64,000 bases of DNA. Source: Mesorhizobium ciceri biovar biserrulae WSM1271. GTDB lineage: Bacteria > Pseudomonadota > Alphaproteobacteria > Rhizobiales > Rhizobiaceae. A program made the position numbers and the translations under genes. Positions within the stretch are counted from its first letter, which is position 1, and every line of letters begins with the position of its first letter. Below, piece by piece: positions 9,282-18,276 of this stretch. The stretch lies in contig NC_014923.1 in assembly GCF_000185905.1 (NCBI RefSeq), forward strand, positions 496,001 to 560,000, given 5' to 3'. Under the pieces are notes generated by a model. The model had not been told where the DNA came from. It saw only the letters and a program-made list of their open reading frames with translations, and ran no database searches.

Positions 9282-10789
9282 AGCGCTCGCTCCTCCAGCA
9301 AACCGTGGGCGTCGTAGAACTCGCGCAGGCTTGCCAGCGCCGGATGAGACAAGGCCCGGCGCAGATAATCGCGAATGCGCGGCAGGTGTTTTAGATAATA
9401 GGGCTTGCCGTCGCGCTTTTCGAGGCGGACGAAGATGCCGAGGATCTTGGAATTTCGTTGCGCCGCCATGATGGCGTAGGATTCCAGGAAGCTTGCCTCG
9501 TCGAAAGCACCGGCTGCGTGGCGCGCCGCGACATAGGCATCCAGCGTCTTTCTCTCGATCTCGGGCGACATCGTAACACGCGCGTCCATGGCCAGCGAGG
9601 CGACGTCATAGGCGGACGGGCCGATCAGCGCATCCTGGAAATCGACGATGCCCAGCCGATCATGCCCTGAACGGTCGCCGCGCCAGATGATGTTGGGCGA
9701 ATGGAAGTCGCGCAGCATCAGCGTATATTCGCGGCCGTGCAGCCGGTCGAGGAGCGCGCCCCATTGCTTGTGGTAGCCGGCGCGCAAGGCACCGCTTGCC
9801 GGGCTGCCCGTTATTGCCGGCACGTACCAGTCGACCAGCAGATCGGCCTCGATCATCATGGCCTCGCGGTCGAAAGGCGGGACATCGTGGAAGCCGCCAT
9901 GCCCTGTTTCCAGGCGCTGCGGCCAGGTCCTGCCATGCATCATGGCCAGCAGCTCGGCCGCCGCCGCGCAGCGCTCGGGCAGCGGCTGGCCATCGCTGCC
10001 GAGGAACCCTTCCGAGCCAAGATGCTCGAGTAGCAGGAATCCCTGCTCCTGGTCCTCGGCATGGATTTCCGGAACGCTGACGCCGCCTGCCCTTAAGGCG
10101 CGGTCGATGGCGACGAAAGCGGAAACCGACTGGGCGGTGTGGGCGATCTCGGCATAGGGCTTGCCGTCGCGGACCGGCGGGCCGAGCACCAGCCGTGGCG
10201 AGTTCATCAGCACTTGCGGCTTTTGGCCCGGCAGCGAAACGATCTCGTAAGAGCGGGCAGAAGCATCGCCAATGAAATGGCGGCGCTGCGCTTGCGCCCA
10301 GCCGGCGCTCACGAGAAAGTCGCGCATGGCCAGCGACCTTGCGGCCCGATCGAAGGCAGGTCCCTGCCCCGACAATCGTGCCAGCCGGCCGTTCCCATGC
10401 TGGACGAGCTCGATCAGGACCGTGGTTTTCGGCAGATGGGCTTCCGCCCGCTCCGGCCATTCGACCAAAGCAGCACCTTGCGCCAAGGCTTCGTCGAAAC
10501 CAAGCTCATCGATCTCGTCGGCCGAGGACAGGCGGTAGAGATCGAAATGATGCACCGGAATGCGGGTGTCGTAGCTCTGCACCAGCGTGAAGGTCGGGCT
10601 CGGAACGTCGAGGCCGGCATCGTCGGCCAAGGTCCTGATCAAGGCCCGCGCCAGCGTCGACTTGCCGGCGCCCAGATCGCCCTTCAGGGCAAGCACGTCG
10701 CCTGGGCGCAGCGACAGCGCCAGATCTTCGCCCAGCCGCGCTGTCTGGGTCTCGTCGGCGAGTAATCGCTCCAGCACCAGTCCGGTCAT
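9278..10789 (-). CDS. tsaE: Fusion of TsaE (tRNA t6A ATPase) with an AmgK-like sugar kinase
   Basis: Residues about 1-150 are TsaE: Walker A GDLGAGKST (37-45), the SPTFTLVQSY box (64-73) and HHFDLYRL (80-87). TsaE supports TsaB-TsaD in making the N6-threonylcarbamoyl mark on tRNA. Residues about 153-500 are an aminoglycoside-phosphotransferase-like kinase with LRDFHSPN (catalytic Asp361, Asn366) and IVDFQDA (Asp383). That domain matches AmgK, which phosphorylates MurNAc/GlcNAc at the anomeric carbon. Downstream is murU, with a 4-bp overlap, so the fusion links tRNA modification to cell-wall recycling in one operon. TsaE assignment is firm; the kinase substrate is inferred. Confidence 0.88.
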   Translation of the reverse strand: MTGLVLERLLADETQTARLGEDLALSLRPGDVLALKGDLGAGKSTLARALIRTLADDAGLDVPSPTFTLVQSYDTRIPVHHFDLYRLSSADEIDELGFDEALAQGAALVEWPERAEAHLPKTTVLIELVQHGNGRLARLSGQGPAFDRAARSLAMRDFLVSAGWAQAQRRHFIGDASARSYEIVSLPGQKPQVLMNSPRLVLGPPVRDGKPYAEIAHTAQSVSAFVAIDRALRAGGVSVPEIHAEDQEQGFLLLEHLGSEGFLGSDGQPLPERCAAAAELLAMMHGRTWPQRLETGHGGFHDVPPFDREAMMIEADLLVDWYVPAITGSPASGALRAGYHKQWGALLDRLHGREYTLMLRDFHSPNIIWRGDRSGHDRLGIVDFQDALIGPSAYDVASLAMDARVTMSPEIERKTLDAYVAARHAAGAFDEASFLESYAIMAAQRNSKILGIFVRLEKRDGKPYYLKHLPRIRDYLRRALSHPALASLREFYDAHGLLEERAL

Positions 10790-10797
10790 CGAACGCG

Positions 10798-13353
10798 CTA
10801 CTCGGCCGCGGCACGGATGCCCGGCATGTCTGGAAAGGTGCAGATGACGGTCGTGCCCTTGTCCTTGCCGGTTTCGATGCGAACGCTGCCGCCATGCAGC
10901 TCGACGAAGCTCTTGACGATCGACAGGCCGAGGCCGGCGCCGCGCCGGCGGCCGCCATTGGCGCGCGGCTCGAAACGGCGGAACACCGAATCGAGCACAT
11001 CGGGCGGCATACCGGGACCGTCGTCATGGACCGAGAATTCCACCCCGTCCGCCAGATGGCGGCAAGTGAGCCGGATGGTGCTGGCTTCCGGGGCGTAATT
11101 GGCGGCGTTGCTGAGCAGATTGTAGAGGATCTGGCGGACGCGGACCTCATCGCCGTGAAACGTCTTCGGCGCCGAGGCTGCTTCAACCTCGAGCCTGATC
11201 GAATGCTCTTCCAGCCGGTCGGCCACCAGTTCGGCCGCAGCGGCGATGGTGCGATCGACCTGCACCTCGGAAATATCGAGCTGCATGATGCCGGCGTCCA
11301 CCGTCGCCAGGTCGAGTATGTCGTTGACGATGGTGAGCAGGACCGCGGAGGAGGAGCTGACATGCTCGACATATTCCCGCTGCTTCTGCGTCAGCGGACC
11401 GGTCGTGGGCTGTGACAGGAGTTCGGTGAAGCCGATGATGTTGGTCAGCGGCGAGCGCAGTTCATAGGAAACATGCTGGACGAATTCGTTCTTGAGCTGG
11501 TCGGATTTTTGCAGCGCCTCGTTCTTGTCCTTCAGCGCCCGCTCGACATGGACGCTGTCGGTGACGTCGACGAAGGTCATCATCACCTGCCCGTTGGGCA
11601 GCGGGATCATGGCGTAACTCAACACGTTGCCGTTGTTGAGCTCGGTCTGTCCGTGGCGGTCGCGGCGCTCGTCGTCGAAGCCGGTGACGGCGGCAACAAA
11701 GCCGGGCCAGGGGCTGTCCGCCGCCTGCCGGTCGCAAAGGTCGCGGATGGTGGAAACATGGACGCTGGGCTTGGCCGCTTCGCCGCTCAATCCCCAGAGC
11801 GTGGCAAAGGCAGGATTCGACAGCCGGAGCCTGCCGTCGGGTCCGAACACCGCTACGCCTTCGGCAAGATTGTCGAGCGTCTCGCCCTGGACCCGCACCG
11901 CTGTCTGGTAGCGGCTCTCGAGGTCCATCTTCTCGGTCAGGTTCTCGAACACCCAGGTGACGCCGCCCTTGGGCTGCGGATTGGCGACGACGCGGATGGT
12001 CTTGCCATCCGGCAGATGCCACCAATGTTCCTGGGATTCCACAGCGCGATAGGCGCCGAGCAGGCCTTCCTTCCAGCGGCGCCATTCAGGCTGTTCGGCG
12101 ATCTTGCCTTCGCTGCGCAGCCGGTCGAGCAGCAAGGCATTGTCTGGAGCGCTGTGCAGGAAGCCTGCCTCCAGGCCCCAAAGCTTCTGGAAGGCCTGGT
12201 TGAAGAACCGCAGCTTCTCGTCGGTGTCGAAAATGGCGACCGCCGTGTTGAGCTGGTCGAGCGTGTCGGCGTGGCTTCGCACCGTCCGTTCGTATTCGCC
12301 GCGAACGGCTTCGATGGCACTGGTGTCGCAGGCAAGGCCGGCCGAGCCATCGCTGCCGGCGAAATCGGTGACCGCGAACACACGGCGGTCGCCTTCGATC
12401 ACGGTGGACAGCGACTGCTCGAAAACCGGATGCGTCCTGTGCTGGGCGGCAATCGCATCGCGCGCCTGGCCGCCGAGGAACTCTTTCTTCTCCCGAACCG
12501 CGGCTTCGGCATTTTCGGCTTCGACGGCATCGGCATAGGCGCGGTTGACCCACTTCAGCCCGCCATCCTCGCCGCGGAGCCACGCCGGCATGTTCAGCGC
12601 GTCGAGCAGGCCGATCATCGTGTCGTGGTCGGCGGCCAGCCGCTGGTTCTCGATCTTCAGTCTGGCCTGGCTGCGCTGCGTCTCCGAGAGCGAGAGGAAA
12701 CGCACGAGCACATGCGCGGCACTCTTGCGGCCATGCACTTCGAGCGGCGCACCGGCCTGCGATTCGATGACCAGGTCGAAGGGTTTGGCCTTTTCGCGCA
12801 ATCCCGCGACGGCATGTTCGAGTGCCGCCGCCGAACGCGGCATCAGCCAGCGGCCGAAAGCAAGAAAAGCGGCCCTATCCTCGGGAGCGCCGCTTTCGAC
12901 GGGCAATGTGCCGATGAGCTCGGGCTTCTTGTTTTCCGCAGCCCAGACGACGACGCGCTGGTCGCGCAGATTGAGCAGCGCCTCGGAACGGCGGAGCGCC
13001 GCGTTGATGTCGGCGAGGCGGCTCCTGAGTTCGACATTCTCCGCCGAGGTGCGGGCTCTTTCGCGGATGAGAACGATGGCCGATATCAGTGCGGCACCCG
13101 TCACGCCGACGAACACTGCAAGCTGCATGACATCAATGGCACTCACCGACAGTCCGGCGACGCTGGCAACAGCGGTCTCGGCATGCGCGGCGGCGCCGGC
13201 CAAGGGCCCCGCGAGCGCGGAGGTGGCAAGGAATGTCGACGCGCGGGCGCGCCAGGACAGGCTCCCCCCTTCCAGGGCGGAGCCAGCAATCCCCGAATCG
13301 TCATGGCCGCCGGAAACGGCCCGTCCCGCTCTGTGCGGGTGTTGCCCCGGCAT
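10798..13353 (-). CDS. divL: DivL-like PAS sensor kinase with tyrosine in place of the phosphoacceptor histidine
   Basis: The protein has 851 residues from ATG 13353 (GAGAGGA lies about 8 nt upstream; the frame also has a TTG at 13383). Two hydrophobic segments near the N terminus are followed by PAS-like repeats, a dimerisation domain and an HATPase domain with QILYNLLSNAANYAP, DDGPGMP and GAGLGLSIVKSF. In the H-box the sequence is QHVSYELRSPL, so the usual His is Tyr630 (codon 11464-11466). This is the hallmark of DivL of Caulobacter, which controls CckA and cell-cycle progression. Alternatives are a degenerate histidine kinase acting through another partner. Position upstream of tsaE is 8 bp, so it leads the operon. 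Confidence 0.82.
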   Translation of the reverse strand: MPGQHPHRAGRAVSGGHDDSGIAGSALEGGSLSWRARASTFLATSALAGPLAGAAAHAETAVASVAGLSVSAIDVMQLAVFVGVTGAALISAIVLIRERARTSAENVELRSRLADINAALRRSEALLNLRDQRVVVWAAENKKPELIGTLPVESGAPEDRAAFLAFGRWLMPRSAAALEHAVAGLREKAKPFDLVIESQAGAPLEVHGRKSAAHVLVRFLSLSETQRSQARLKIENQRLAADHDTMIGLLDALNMPAWLRGEDGGLKWVNRAYADAVEAENAEAAVREKKEFLGGQARDAIAAQHRTHPVFEQSLSTVIEGDRRVFAVTDFAGSDGSAGLACDTSAIEAVRGEYERTVRSHADTLDQLNTAVAIFDTDEKLRFFNQAFQKLWGLEAGFLHSAPDNALLLDRLRSEGKIAEQPEWRRWKEGLLGAYRAVESQEHWWHLPDGKTIRVVANPQPKGGVTWVFENLTEKMDLESRYQTAVRVQGETLDNLAEGVAVFGPDGRLRLSNPAFATLWGLSGEAAKPSVHVSTIRDLCDRQAADSPWPGFVAAVTGFDDERRDRHGQTELNNGNVLSYAMIPLPNGQVMMTFVDVTDSVHVERALKDKNEALQKSDQLKNEFVQHVSYELRSPLTNIIGFTELLSQPTTGPLTQKQREYVEHVSSSSAVLLTIVNDILDLATVDAGIMQLDISEVQVDRTIAAAAELVADRLEEHSIRLEVEAASAPKTFHGDEVRVRQILYNLLSNAANYAPEASTIRLTCRHLADGVEFSVHDDGPGMPPDVLDSVFRRFEPRANGGRRRGAGLGLSIVKSFVELHGGSVRIETGKDKGTTVICTFPDMPGIRAAAE

Positions 13354-13485
13354 GTCTTGGTCCTCTCCGCCGCCTGAATGCAAGACCGCCCTGATGCGTG
13401 CCTCTCTTGACCCTCTCGGGCTGGAAGCATCGCCGAATCACCTGACAATAACCCCTCGCCGAATCGGCGTGAAGGCTGATGGCGC

Positions 13486-13524
13486 GCAAAAATAAGGCCG
13501 GGCGAAAAGTCAATCGCCCGGCCT
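13486..13524 (-). terminator. Rho-independent terminator after ahcY
   Basis: On the minus strand a perfect 10-bp stem (GGCCGGGCGA with TCGCCCGGCC, 13514-13523 and 13496-13505) is followed by TTATTTTTG. It lies 29 bp after the ahcY stop and separates ahcY from the divL operon promoter region. Confidence 0.9.
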
Positions 13525-13552
13525 CAATATCTGGTAGTAATTTTAGCTTTGG

Positions 13553-14953
13553 TTAATAGCGGTAGTGTTCCGGCTTGAACGGACCCTGCGGCGTGACGCC
13601 GATATAGGCGGCCTGTTCACCCGACAGTTCGGTCAGGCGGGCGCCGAGCTTGTCGAGATGCAGGCGGGCGACCTTTTCGTCGAGATGCTTGGGCAGGACA
13701 TAGACCTGGTTCTCGTACTGGCCGGGCTTGGTGTAGAGCTCGATCTGCGCCAGCACCTGGTTGGTGAAGGATGCCGACATGACGAAGCTCGGGTGGCCGG
13801 TGGCGTTGCCGAGATTGAGCAGCCGTCCTTCCGACAAAAGGATCATCCGCTTGCCGTCCGCGAAGGTGATCATATCGACCTGCGGCTTGACGTTGGTCCA
13901 TTTCAAATTGCGCAGCGCGGCGACCTGGATCTCATTGTCGAAGTGGCCGATGTTGCCGACGATGACCATGTCCTTCATCGAGCGCATATGGTCGAGGGTG
14001 ACGACATCCTTGTTGCCGGTGGTGGTGATGACGATGTCGGCGGTGGGGGCTGCATCTTCCAGCGTGACGACTTCAAAACCGTCCATCGCAGCCTGCAGGG
14101 CGCAGATCGGATCGACCTCGGTGACCTTGACGCGGGCACCGGCGCCCTTGAGCGAGGCCGACGAGCCCTTGCCGACGTCGCCATAACCGCACACGACAGC
14201 GACCTTGCCGGCCATCATCGTGTCGGTGCCGCGGCGGATGCCGTCGACCAGCGATTCCTTGCAGCCATACTTGTTGTCGAACTTCGACTTGGTGACCGAG
14301 TCGTTGACGTTGATTGCGGGGAAGGGCAGCAGGCCCTTCTTCTGCAGCTGGTAGAGGCGGTTGACGCCGGTGGTCGTCTCTTCGGTGACGCCGCGGATCG
14401 CCGCCTTCTGCTTGGTGAAGAAGCCGGGCGAAGCCTTCAGGCGCTTCTTGACCTGGGCGTAGAAATATTCCTCTTCCTCGCTCTGCGGGTTGGACAGCAC
14501 GTCCTCGCCGGCCTCGGCGCGGGCGCCGATCAGGATGTACATGGTGGCGTCGCCGCCATCATCGAGGATCATGTTGGAGAGGCCGCCATCGGCCCACTGG
14601 AAGATCTTGTCGGTGTAGTCCCAATACTCCTCCAGCGACTCGCCCTTGACGGCAAACACCGGGATGCCGGCCTCGGCGATGGCCGCGGCCGCATGGTCCT
14701 GGGTCGAGAAGATGTTGCAGGAGGCCCAGCGGATATCGGCGCCAAGCGCCTTCAGCGTCTCGATCAGCACCGCCGTCTGGATGGTCATGTGCAGCGAGCC
14801 GGTGATGCGCGCACCCTTGAGCGGCTGCTTGGGGCCGAATTCCTCACGGCAGGCCATCAGGCCCGGCATTTCGGTTTCGGCGATCTCGAGTTCCTTGCGG
14901 CCCCAGCCGGCAAGCGAGATGTCGGCGACCACATAGTCCTTGCTACCCGTCAT
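13553..14953 (-). CDS. ahcY: S-adenosylhomocysteine hydrolase
   Basis: The 466-residue protein has [15 protein letters not shown] near the N terminus, the NAD-binding glycine motif [12 protein letters not shown], and the C-terminal end FKPEHYRY typical of AhcY. It splits S-adenosylhomocysteine into adenosine and homocysteine and so closes the methyl cycle in the cytoplasm. I chose ATG 14953 because GGAG lies 8-10 nt upstream and the length equals the family norm. It lies downstream of HPr/EIIA/HprK on the same strand with a 180-bp gap, so it probably has its own promoter, and it ends at a strong terminator. Confidence 0.97.
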   Translation of the reverse strand: MTGSKDYVVADISLAGWGRKELEIAETEMPGLMACREEFGPKQPLKGARITGSLHMTIQTAVLIETLKALGADIRWASCNIFSTQDHAAAAIAEAGIPVFAVKGESLEEYWDYTDKIFQWADGGLSNMILDDGGDATMYILIGARAEAGEDVLSNPQSEEEEYFYAQVKKRLKASPGFFTKQKAAIRGVTEETTTGVNRLYQLQKKGLLPFPAINVNDSVTKSKFDNKYGCKESLVDGIRRGTDTMMAGKVAVVCGYGDVGKGSSASLKGAGARVKVTEVDPICALQAAMDGFEVVTLEDAAPTADIVITTTGNKDVVTLDHMRSMKDMVIVGNIGHFDNEIQVAALRNLKWTNVKPQVDMITFADGKRMILLSEGRLLNLGNATGHPSFVMSASFTNQVLAQIELYTKPGQYENQVYVLPKHLDEKVARLHLDKLGARLTELSGEQAAYIGVTPQGPFKPEHYRY

Positions 14954-15073
14954 GGCAGTACTCCGATGCGAATGTTGTGCTTGCGAATTTGTTGCGGACA
15001 CGCCCGCGCCGGTCGGCGCGTCCAAGGGCGCGAATTGCCGGCCTGACTAGCAGATCGGAGCAAGGACGACAAT

Positions 15074-15097
15074 GGGATATAAAGAAATCTTTATCCC
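15074..15097. promoter_or_regulatory. Near-palindrome between ptsH and ahcY
   Basis: GGGATA and AAGA (15074-15085) face TCTTTATCCC (15088-15097), giving an almost symmetric AT-rich element with a 2-base interruption in one arm. It lies about 120 bp upstream of the ahcY start. It could be an operator or part of the 5' leader of ahcY; no family can be named. Confidence 0.3.
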
Positions 15098-15133
15098 TGC
15101 ATGTCTCTCGGACGCATATCGCGCTCTACCAGA

Positions 15134-15430
15134 TCAGCATTCCTCGCCGAAGCGGGACGCCACCAGTTGCTCCAGGGCGTCGATGACCTGCTGGGCCTCC
15201 GGCCCGCTGGCGGTGACGCGGATCGAATAGCCGGGGCTTGCCGCCAGCATCATCAGGCCCATGATCGAGGTGCCGCCAACCTTGACGCCATCCTTCTCGA
15301 CATGCACCGAGGCATCGAAGCCGCTGGCCAGCTGGACGAACTTCGCCGAAGCGCGCGCATGAAGGCCGCGCTGGTTGATGATGGGAAAATCCCGGACTAT
15401 CTGATCTTTTTCCGGGGACAGCGCGGTCAT
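15134..15430 (-). CDS. ptsH: HPr phosphocarrier protein of a regulatory PTS
   Basis: The 98-residue protein has the HPr active site INQRGLHARASAKFV with the phosphorylated histidine at His24 and the regulatory serine region GTSIMGLMML at Ser55. Ser55 is the type of site that HPr kinase modifies, and an hprK gene lies two genes upstream. It passes phosphate to the adjacent EIIA. No sugar-specific EIIB/EIIC genes are nearby, so this is a regulatory rather than a transport PTS, as known in other Rhizobiales. Its start overlaps the EIIA stop by 4 bp. Confidence 0.95.
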   Translation of the reverse strand: MTALSPEKDQIVRDFPIINQRGLHARASAKFVQLASGFDASVHVEKDGVKVGGTSIMGLMMLAASPGYSIRVTASGPEAQQVIDALEQLVASRFGEEC

Positions 15431-15828
15431 TTGCTGCTCAGGAGCTGGCTGGCAACATTGATGTATTTGCGACCGGCGGCCTGGGCCTCATCAAGGGCGG
15501 CCGCCATGTTGTCGCCCTTGCGGATCGAGGAGAGCTTGATCAGCATCGGCAGATTCATGCCGGCGATCACCTCGGTGCGGCCGGACTCCATCACCGAGAT
15601 GGCAAGATTGGAGGGCGTGCCGCCGAACATGTCGGTCAGCACGATGACGCCCGCCCCGGTGTCGACACGGGCAACCGCGTCGACAATGTCGCGCCGACGC
15701 TGCTCCATATCGTCGTCGGCACCGATCGCCACGGTTTCGAAATTGTCTTGTGGCCCGACGACATGTTCGACGGCATGTCGGAACTCGGTGGCCAGTTGAC
15801 CGTGCGTTACAAGCACGAGTCCGATCAT
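15427..15828 (-). CDS. PTS EIIA component of the mannose family
   Basis: This 133-residue protein begins MIGLVLVTHGQLA; His9 is the phosphorylation site of mannose-family EIIA domains. The VIVLTDMFGGTPSN stretch is also typical. It takes phosphate from HPr. Fully membrane-bound EIIC/EIID partners are missing here, so it probably acts as a signalling output, with reported links in alphaproteobacteria to ChvGI and carbon/nitrogen balance. It is translationally coupled to ptsH. Confidence 0.93.
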   Translation of the reverse strand: MIGLVLVTHGQLATEFRHAVEHVVGPQDNFETVAIGADDDMEQRRRDIVDAVARVDTGAGVIVLTDMFGGTPSNLAISVMESGRTEVIAGMNLPMLIKLSSIRKGDNMAAALDEAQAAGRKYINVASQLLSSK

Positions 15829-15992
15829 TCTTTGGTGGCTCCCGTCATCGCCGCTTCACAGGCGCATTTTATGCTCGCCAGCCAATCCAGGCGGCGGGAG
15901 CGCTATCTTGTCGACGCGCGGCCCGTTGACAAGCCCAAAATTGCGCAGGCGCATGCCATTTTGACGCATTGCAGCAAAAAACCCGGAGCGGA

Positions 15993-16454
15993 TCATAGAA
16001 AAGGCGCGATCGACAGCCGCGCCATCACGACCGGTAAGGCCGCCGGGATATTGCGTTCGACCACATCGACCTGTGGCACCAGACAACCCACGATGCTGCT
16101 AGCGGCATCCTCCTGGAAGCGCGGCGCTTCATCGGCCGGCACCAGGTGGACATGCAGGTCGACGAGGCCTGCCGGCTCGAATGGCAGAGGCCGGGGGCCG
16201 AGCCCAGGCACCTCGACGAGGCCTTCTATGGCGGCGGGAGCGCGGCACAGAAGCCGCCCGGCATGCGCCTCGACAAAGAGCTGATCGTCACCGACGAGCC
16301 GCGCGAACGATCCGCGCTGGCGACAATGATCTATGAGCGCCAGCGCCAGCGCCGTCTTGCCCGAGCCGGAGGCTCCGGTGATGAGAATGCCGCGCTCGCC
16401 GATCAAAACCATTGTCGCGTGAATGTTTTCAGGCTGCACGGCTGGACCAGGCAT
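15993..16454 (-). CDS. hprK: HPr kinase/phosphorylase, short alphaproteobacterial form
   Basis: At 153 residues this is only the C-terminal kinase half of the HprK family, as is normal in alphaproteobacteria; Gram-positive enzymes are about twice as long. Walker A is GASGSGKTALAL (residues 27-38), and LVGDDQLFV and GLVEVPGLG follow at the positions of the family's conserved boxes. It should phosphorylate and dephosphorylate Ser55 of the HPr encoded downstream. It starts 17 bp after chvG and stands 164 bp before EIIA. Confidence 0.93.
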   Translation of the reverse strand: MPGPAVQPENIHATMVLIGERGILITGASGSGKTALALALIDHCRQRGSFARLVGDDQLFVEAHAGRLLCRAPAAIEGLVEVPGLGPRPLPFEPAGLVDLHVHLVPADEAPRFQEDAASSIVGCLVPQVDVVERNIPAALPVVMARLSIAPFL

Positions 16455-16471
16455 GGTTGGAATTCATGCTC

Positions 16472-18256
16472 TCAGCCTTCGGCCGGCAACGTCACCACAA
16501 AACGCGCGCCCTTGATCTCGCCGGGTTTGGTGCCGGGGATGTTCTCGGCGGTGAGCGTGCCGCCATGGGCCTCGACGATCTGCCTGGATATCGACAGGCC
16601 AAGGCCCGAATTCTGGCCGAACGCCTCGCCGGCCGGCCGGTCCGTGTAGAAGCGTTCGAAGATGCGGTCGATGTTGTCGGCGCGGATGCCGGGGCCATTG
16701 TCGTCGACGGTGACGATGTTGAACTTGCCGGCACGCGCCAGCGACAGGCTGATGTGGCCATGATCCTCGGGAACGAAGGAACGGGCGTTCTCGATCAAAT
16801 TGGTGATGACCTGGCCGATGCGCAGATCATGGCCGACGACGACATAGCCTTTGACGCCCTGCGGCAGTTTGGCGGCCTTGAACTCGATCTCGACCGCCTT
16901 CTTGTTGCGCGTCGCTTCGCGCGAAACGGCGACCAGATCGGTGATGAATTTCTTCAAATCGACCGTTCCCGCATCTTCACGCGCGAGTTCCGCGTCCAGG
17001 CGCGATGCGTCGGAAATATCGGTGATGAGCCGGTCCAGCCGCCTGACATCGTGCTGGATGATATCCATCAGCCGGCCGCGCGAATCGTCGTTCTTGGCCA
17101 GCGGCAAGGTCTCCACCGCGCTGCGCAGCGACGTCAGCGGGTTTTTCAGCTCGTGCGAGACATCGGCCGCGAAGCTTTCGATCGCCTCGATCCGGGCGTA
17201 GAGCGCGTTGGTCATGTCGCGTATGGCGATCGACAGATTGCCGATCTCGTCCTGGCGGTCGGAAAAGTCGGGGATCTCCTCACGGCTCTTGACGCCGCGC
17301 CGCACTCGCACCGCCGCCGCCGACAGCCGGCGCAGCGGATTGGCGATGGTCGAGGCGAGCAGCATCGACAGGATGGCGGTGACAAGGGCCGCGATGCCGA
17401 AGACGCGCAGGATCGCCTTGCGCTCGGCGGCGACGATCTTGTCGATGTCGCCGCCTTCGGTCGACAGCATCAGCACGCCCAGGACGGCACGAAAGCGCTG
17501 GATCGGCACCGCCACCGAAACGATCTGCTCGCCCTGCTCGCTGACGCGCACGATGGTCGAAGGGCTGCCGGTGAGCGCCTTGACCACTTCCGGGAAAGCG
17601 GCGCCATTGCCGCCCGGCTGCTCGTGATAGACCGGCAGCTCGGTGTTGCGGAAGAAGTCGAAGACGAATTTCTGGATGCGCTCGACCAGATCGGGCTCTT
17701 CTTCCTCGACCGGCGGCAGGTCGTAGCGCAGGATCTGGCCACGCGAATAGAGGTGGCGCGAATCGAGCAGCAGATTGGCGTCGCGGTCATAGATGCGGGC
17801 GCGGGTCCTGGTCGGCGAGATCAGCCTTCGCAGCACCGGGGCGACACGCTCCGGGTTGATGGGGAAATCGAGATTGTCGAGCTGGTCGGAGCCCGGCCCC
17901 AGGCTTTCGCCGGCCTGCAGTTCAAGCAGCTTTTCCGGGTCGATGCTGATCGAATCCGTCTCGACCGTCGCCGAAGCGGCAATGGCGCCGGCGATGATCT
18001 CGCCCTGGGTCATCAGGCTTTCGACGCGGGCGTCGATCAGCCCGTCGCGGAAGGTGTTGAGATAGAGGATGCCGGTCACCAGCACGGCGAGGCCGGCAAG
18101 GTTGAGGAACAGGATACGCCGCGTCAGGCTGGAAAAGATGTGATGGCCAAGGAAGCGGCGCATCGGCACCGTGATCTTCGAGACGAAGGACGGCATGATC
18201 CGCGACGGCCGCCTGGAGGCGCCCGCCGGTCTTGTTCGCTGTGCTTCCACTGCCAT
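16472..18256 (-). CDS. chvG: ChvG (ExoS) sensor histidine kinase
   Basis: The 594-residue protein has two membrane segments (about residues 48-66 and 283-304) enclosing a large periplasmic sensor, a HAMP region, the H-box AADVSHELKNPLTSL with His368, and an ATPase domain with NLIENARSF, DDNGPGI and SGLGLSIS. ChvG senses acid pH and host-related signals and phosphorylates ChvI; in Sinorhizobium it controls exopolysaccharide and motility and is held off by ExoR. It follows chvI by 20 bp in the same operon. The sequence is standard for the family. Confidence 0.96.
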   Translation of the reverse strand: MAVEAQRTRPAGASRRPSRIMPSFVSKITVPMRRFLGHHIFSSLTRRILFLNLAGLAVLVTGILYLNTFRDGLIDARVESLMTQGEIIAGAIAASATVETDSISIDPEKLLELQAGESLGPGSDQLDNLDFPINPERVAPVLRRLISPTRTRARIYDRDANLLLDSRHLYSRGQILRYDLPPVEEEEPDLVERIQKFVFDFFRNTELPVYHEQPGGNGAAFPEVVKALTGSPSTIVRVSEQGEQIVSVAVPIQRFRAVLGVLMLSTEGGDIDKIVAAERKAILRVFGIAALVTAILSMLLASTIANPLRRLSAAAVRVRRGVKSREEIPDFSDRQDEIGNLSIAIRDMTNALYARIEAIESFAADVSHELKNPLTSLRSAVETLPLAKNDDSRGRLMDIIQHDVRRLDRLITDISDASRLDAELAREDAGTVDLKKFITDLVAVSREATRNKKAVEIEFKAAKLPQGVKGYVVVGHDLRIGQVITNLIENARSFVPEDHGHISLSLARAGKFNIVTVDDNGPGIRADNIDRIFERFYTDRPAGEAFGQNSGLGLSISRQIVEAHGGTLTAENIPGTKPGEIKGARFVVTLPAEG

Positions 18257-18276
18257 CGAATAGCAGGCCCTGCTAC

